This document shows positions 33,391 to 33,432 of a stretch of 33,432 nt of DNA, piece after piece. The stretch spans positions 1-33,432 of the forward strand of contig JANYBJ010000276.1 of NCBI GenBank assembly GCA_025360845.1, written 5' to 3'. Every line of letters begins with the position of its first letter. The first letter of the stretch is position 1. The notes below the pieces were generated by a model that saw only the letters and a list, made by a program, of their open reading frames with translations, searched no databases and was not told the DNA's origin. Made by a program: the position numbers and the translations under genes. The DNA comes from a bacterium. Its GTDB lineage: Bacteria; Verrucomicrobiota; Kiritimatiellia; RFP12; UBA1067.

Positions 33391-33432
33391 CGCTTCCCCT
33401 TTTTCCGCTGGTCAGCGTATACTCACAAACAT
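33376..33432. repeat. 57-bp direct repeat, downstream copy
   Basis: This copy has the same dyad (33406-33417) and TATACT element as the upstream copy. It may extend past the window edge. Together the two copies bracket the PIN cassette as a unit of 831 bp. Confidence 0.85.

Noticed and set aside
32545..33432. Integron attC interpretation of the direct repeats
   Set aside because: There are no RYYYAAC...GTTRRRY core sites or long imperfect palindrome, and no integrase in the window.
1..33432. CRISPR array, rRNA, complete tRNA or transposase
   Set aside because: I found no regularly spaced repeats, no rRNA stretches, no full cloverleaf and no transposase or integrase domain.

Overview
The window is a G+C-rich bacterial chromosome segment, roughly two-thirds G+C by eye. 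It is densely coded on both strands, with Shine-Dalgarno sites and sigma70-like promoters. The gene mix suggests the PVC group, most likely a Kiritimatiellae- or Lentisphaerae-like verrucomicrobial relative. The pointers are secreted glycan-degrading enzymes (GH106, a DUF2341-LamG-sialate-esterase-like protein), a MoxR/DUF58/transglutaminase operon and an L,D-transpeptidase. This assignment is an inference, because no rRNA or complete tRNA is present.

Layout. (1) 1-9.4 kb: a secreted polysaccharide-degradation block with a TIM-barrel glycosidase-like protein, a 999-aa multidomain carbohydrate esterase and a GH106 alpha-L-rhamnosidase-like enzyme. (2) 9.5-11.5 kb: a more A+T-rich accessory islet with two restriction-endonuclease-like genes (PD-(D/E)XK/DUF3883-like, then DUF4928-like) and no methyltransferase. 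(3) 11.6-16.2 kb: a YgiQ-type radical SAM protein whose promoter implies a leaderless mRNA, a DUF4432 aldose-epimerase-like protein, a secreted thioredoxin with a coiled-coil tail, and RNase HII. (4) 16.1-23.9 kb: a minus-strand operon reading AAA15/OLD-type ATPase, TOPRIM/DUF4276-like protein, AddB-like nuclease, AddA-like helicase-nuclease. The first two genes are compositionally unlike addBA and look like a defence module placed at the head of the recombination operon. (5) 24.2-29.4 kb: moxR, DUF58 and transglutaminase genes with start/stop overlaps, then tlyA. (6) 29.4-32.5 kb: secG, a glycine-zipper lipoprotein, an acyl-ACP thioesterase, a truncated SGNH hydrolase and an L,D-transpeptidase. 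(7) 32.5-33.4 kb: a PIN toxin plus small-partner cassette bracketed by a 57-bp direct repeat, the second copy running into the window edge.

How the genes work together: region 1 looks like a polysaccharide utilisation cluster for rhamnose-containing, acetylated glycans. Region 4 couples DNA end processing (AddAB) to an ATPase-TOPRIM pair of a kind known from anti-phage systems. The best leads for something undescribed are the ATPase-TOPRIM-addBA operon, the methyltransferase-less restriction pair, and the repeat-bracketed PIN cassette.
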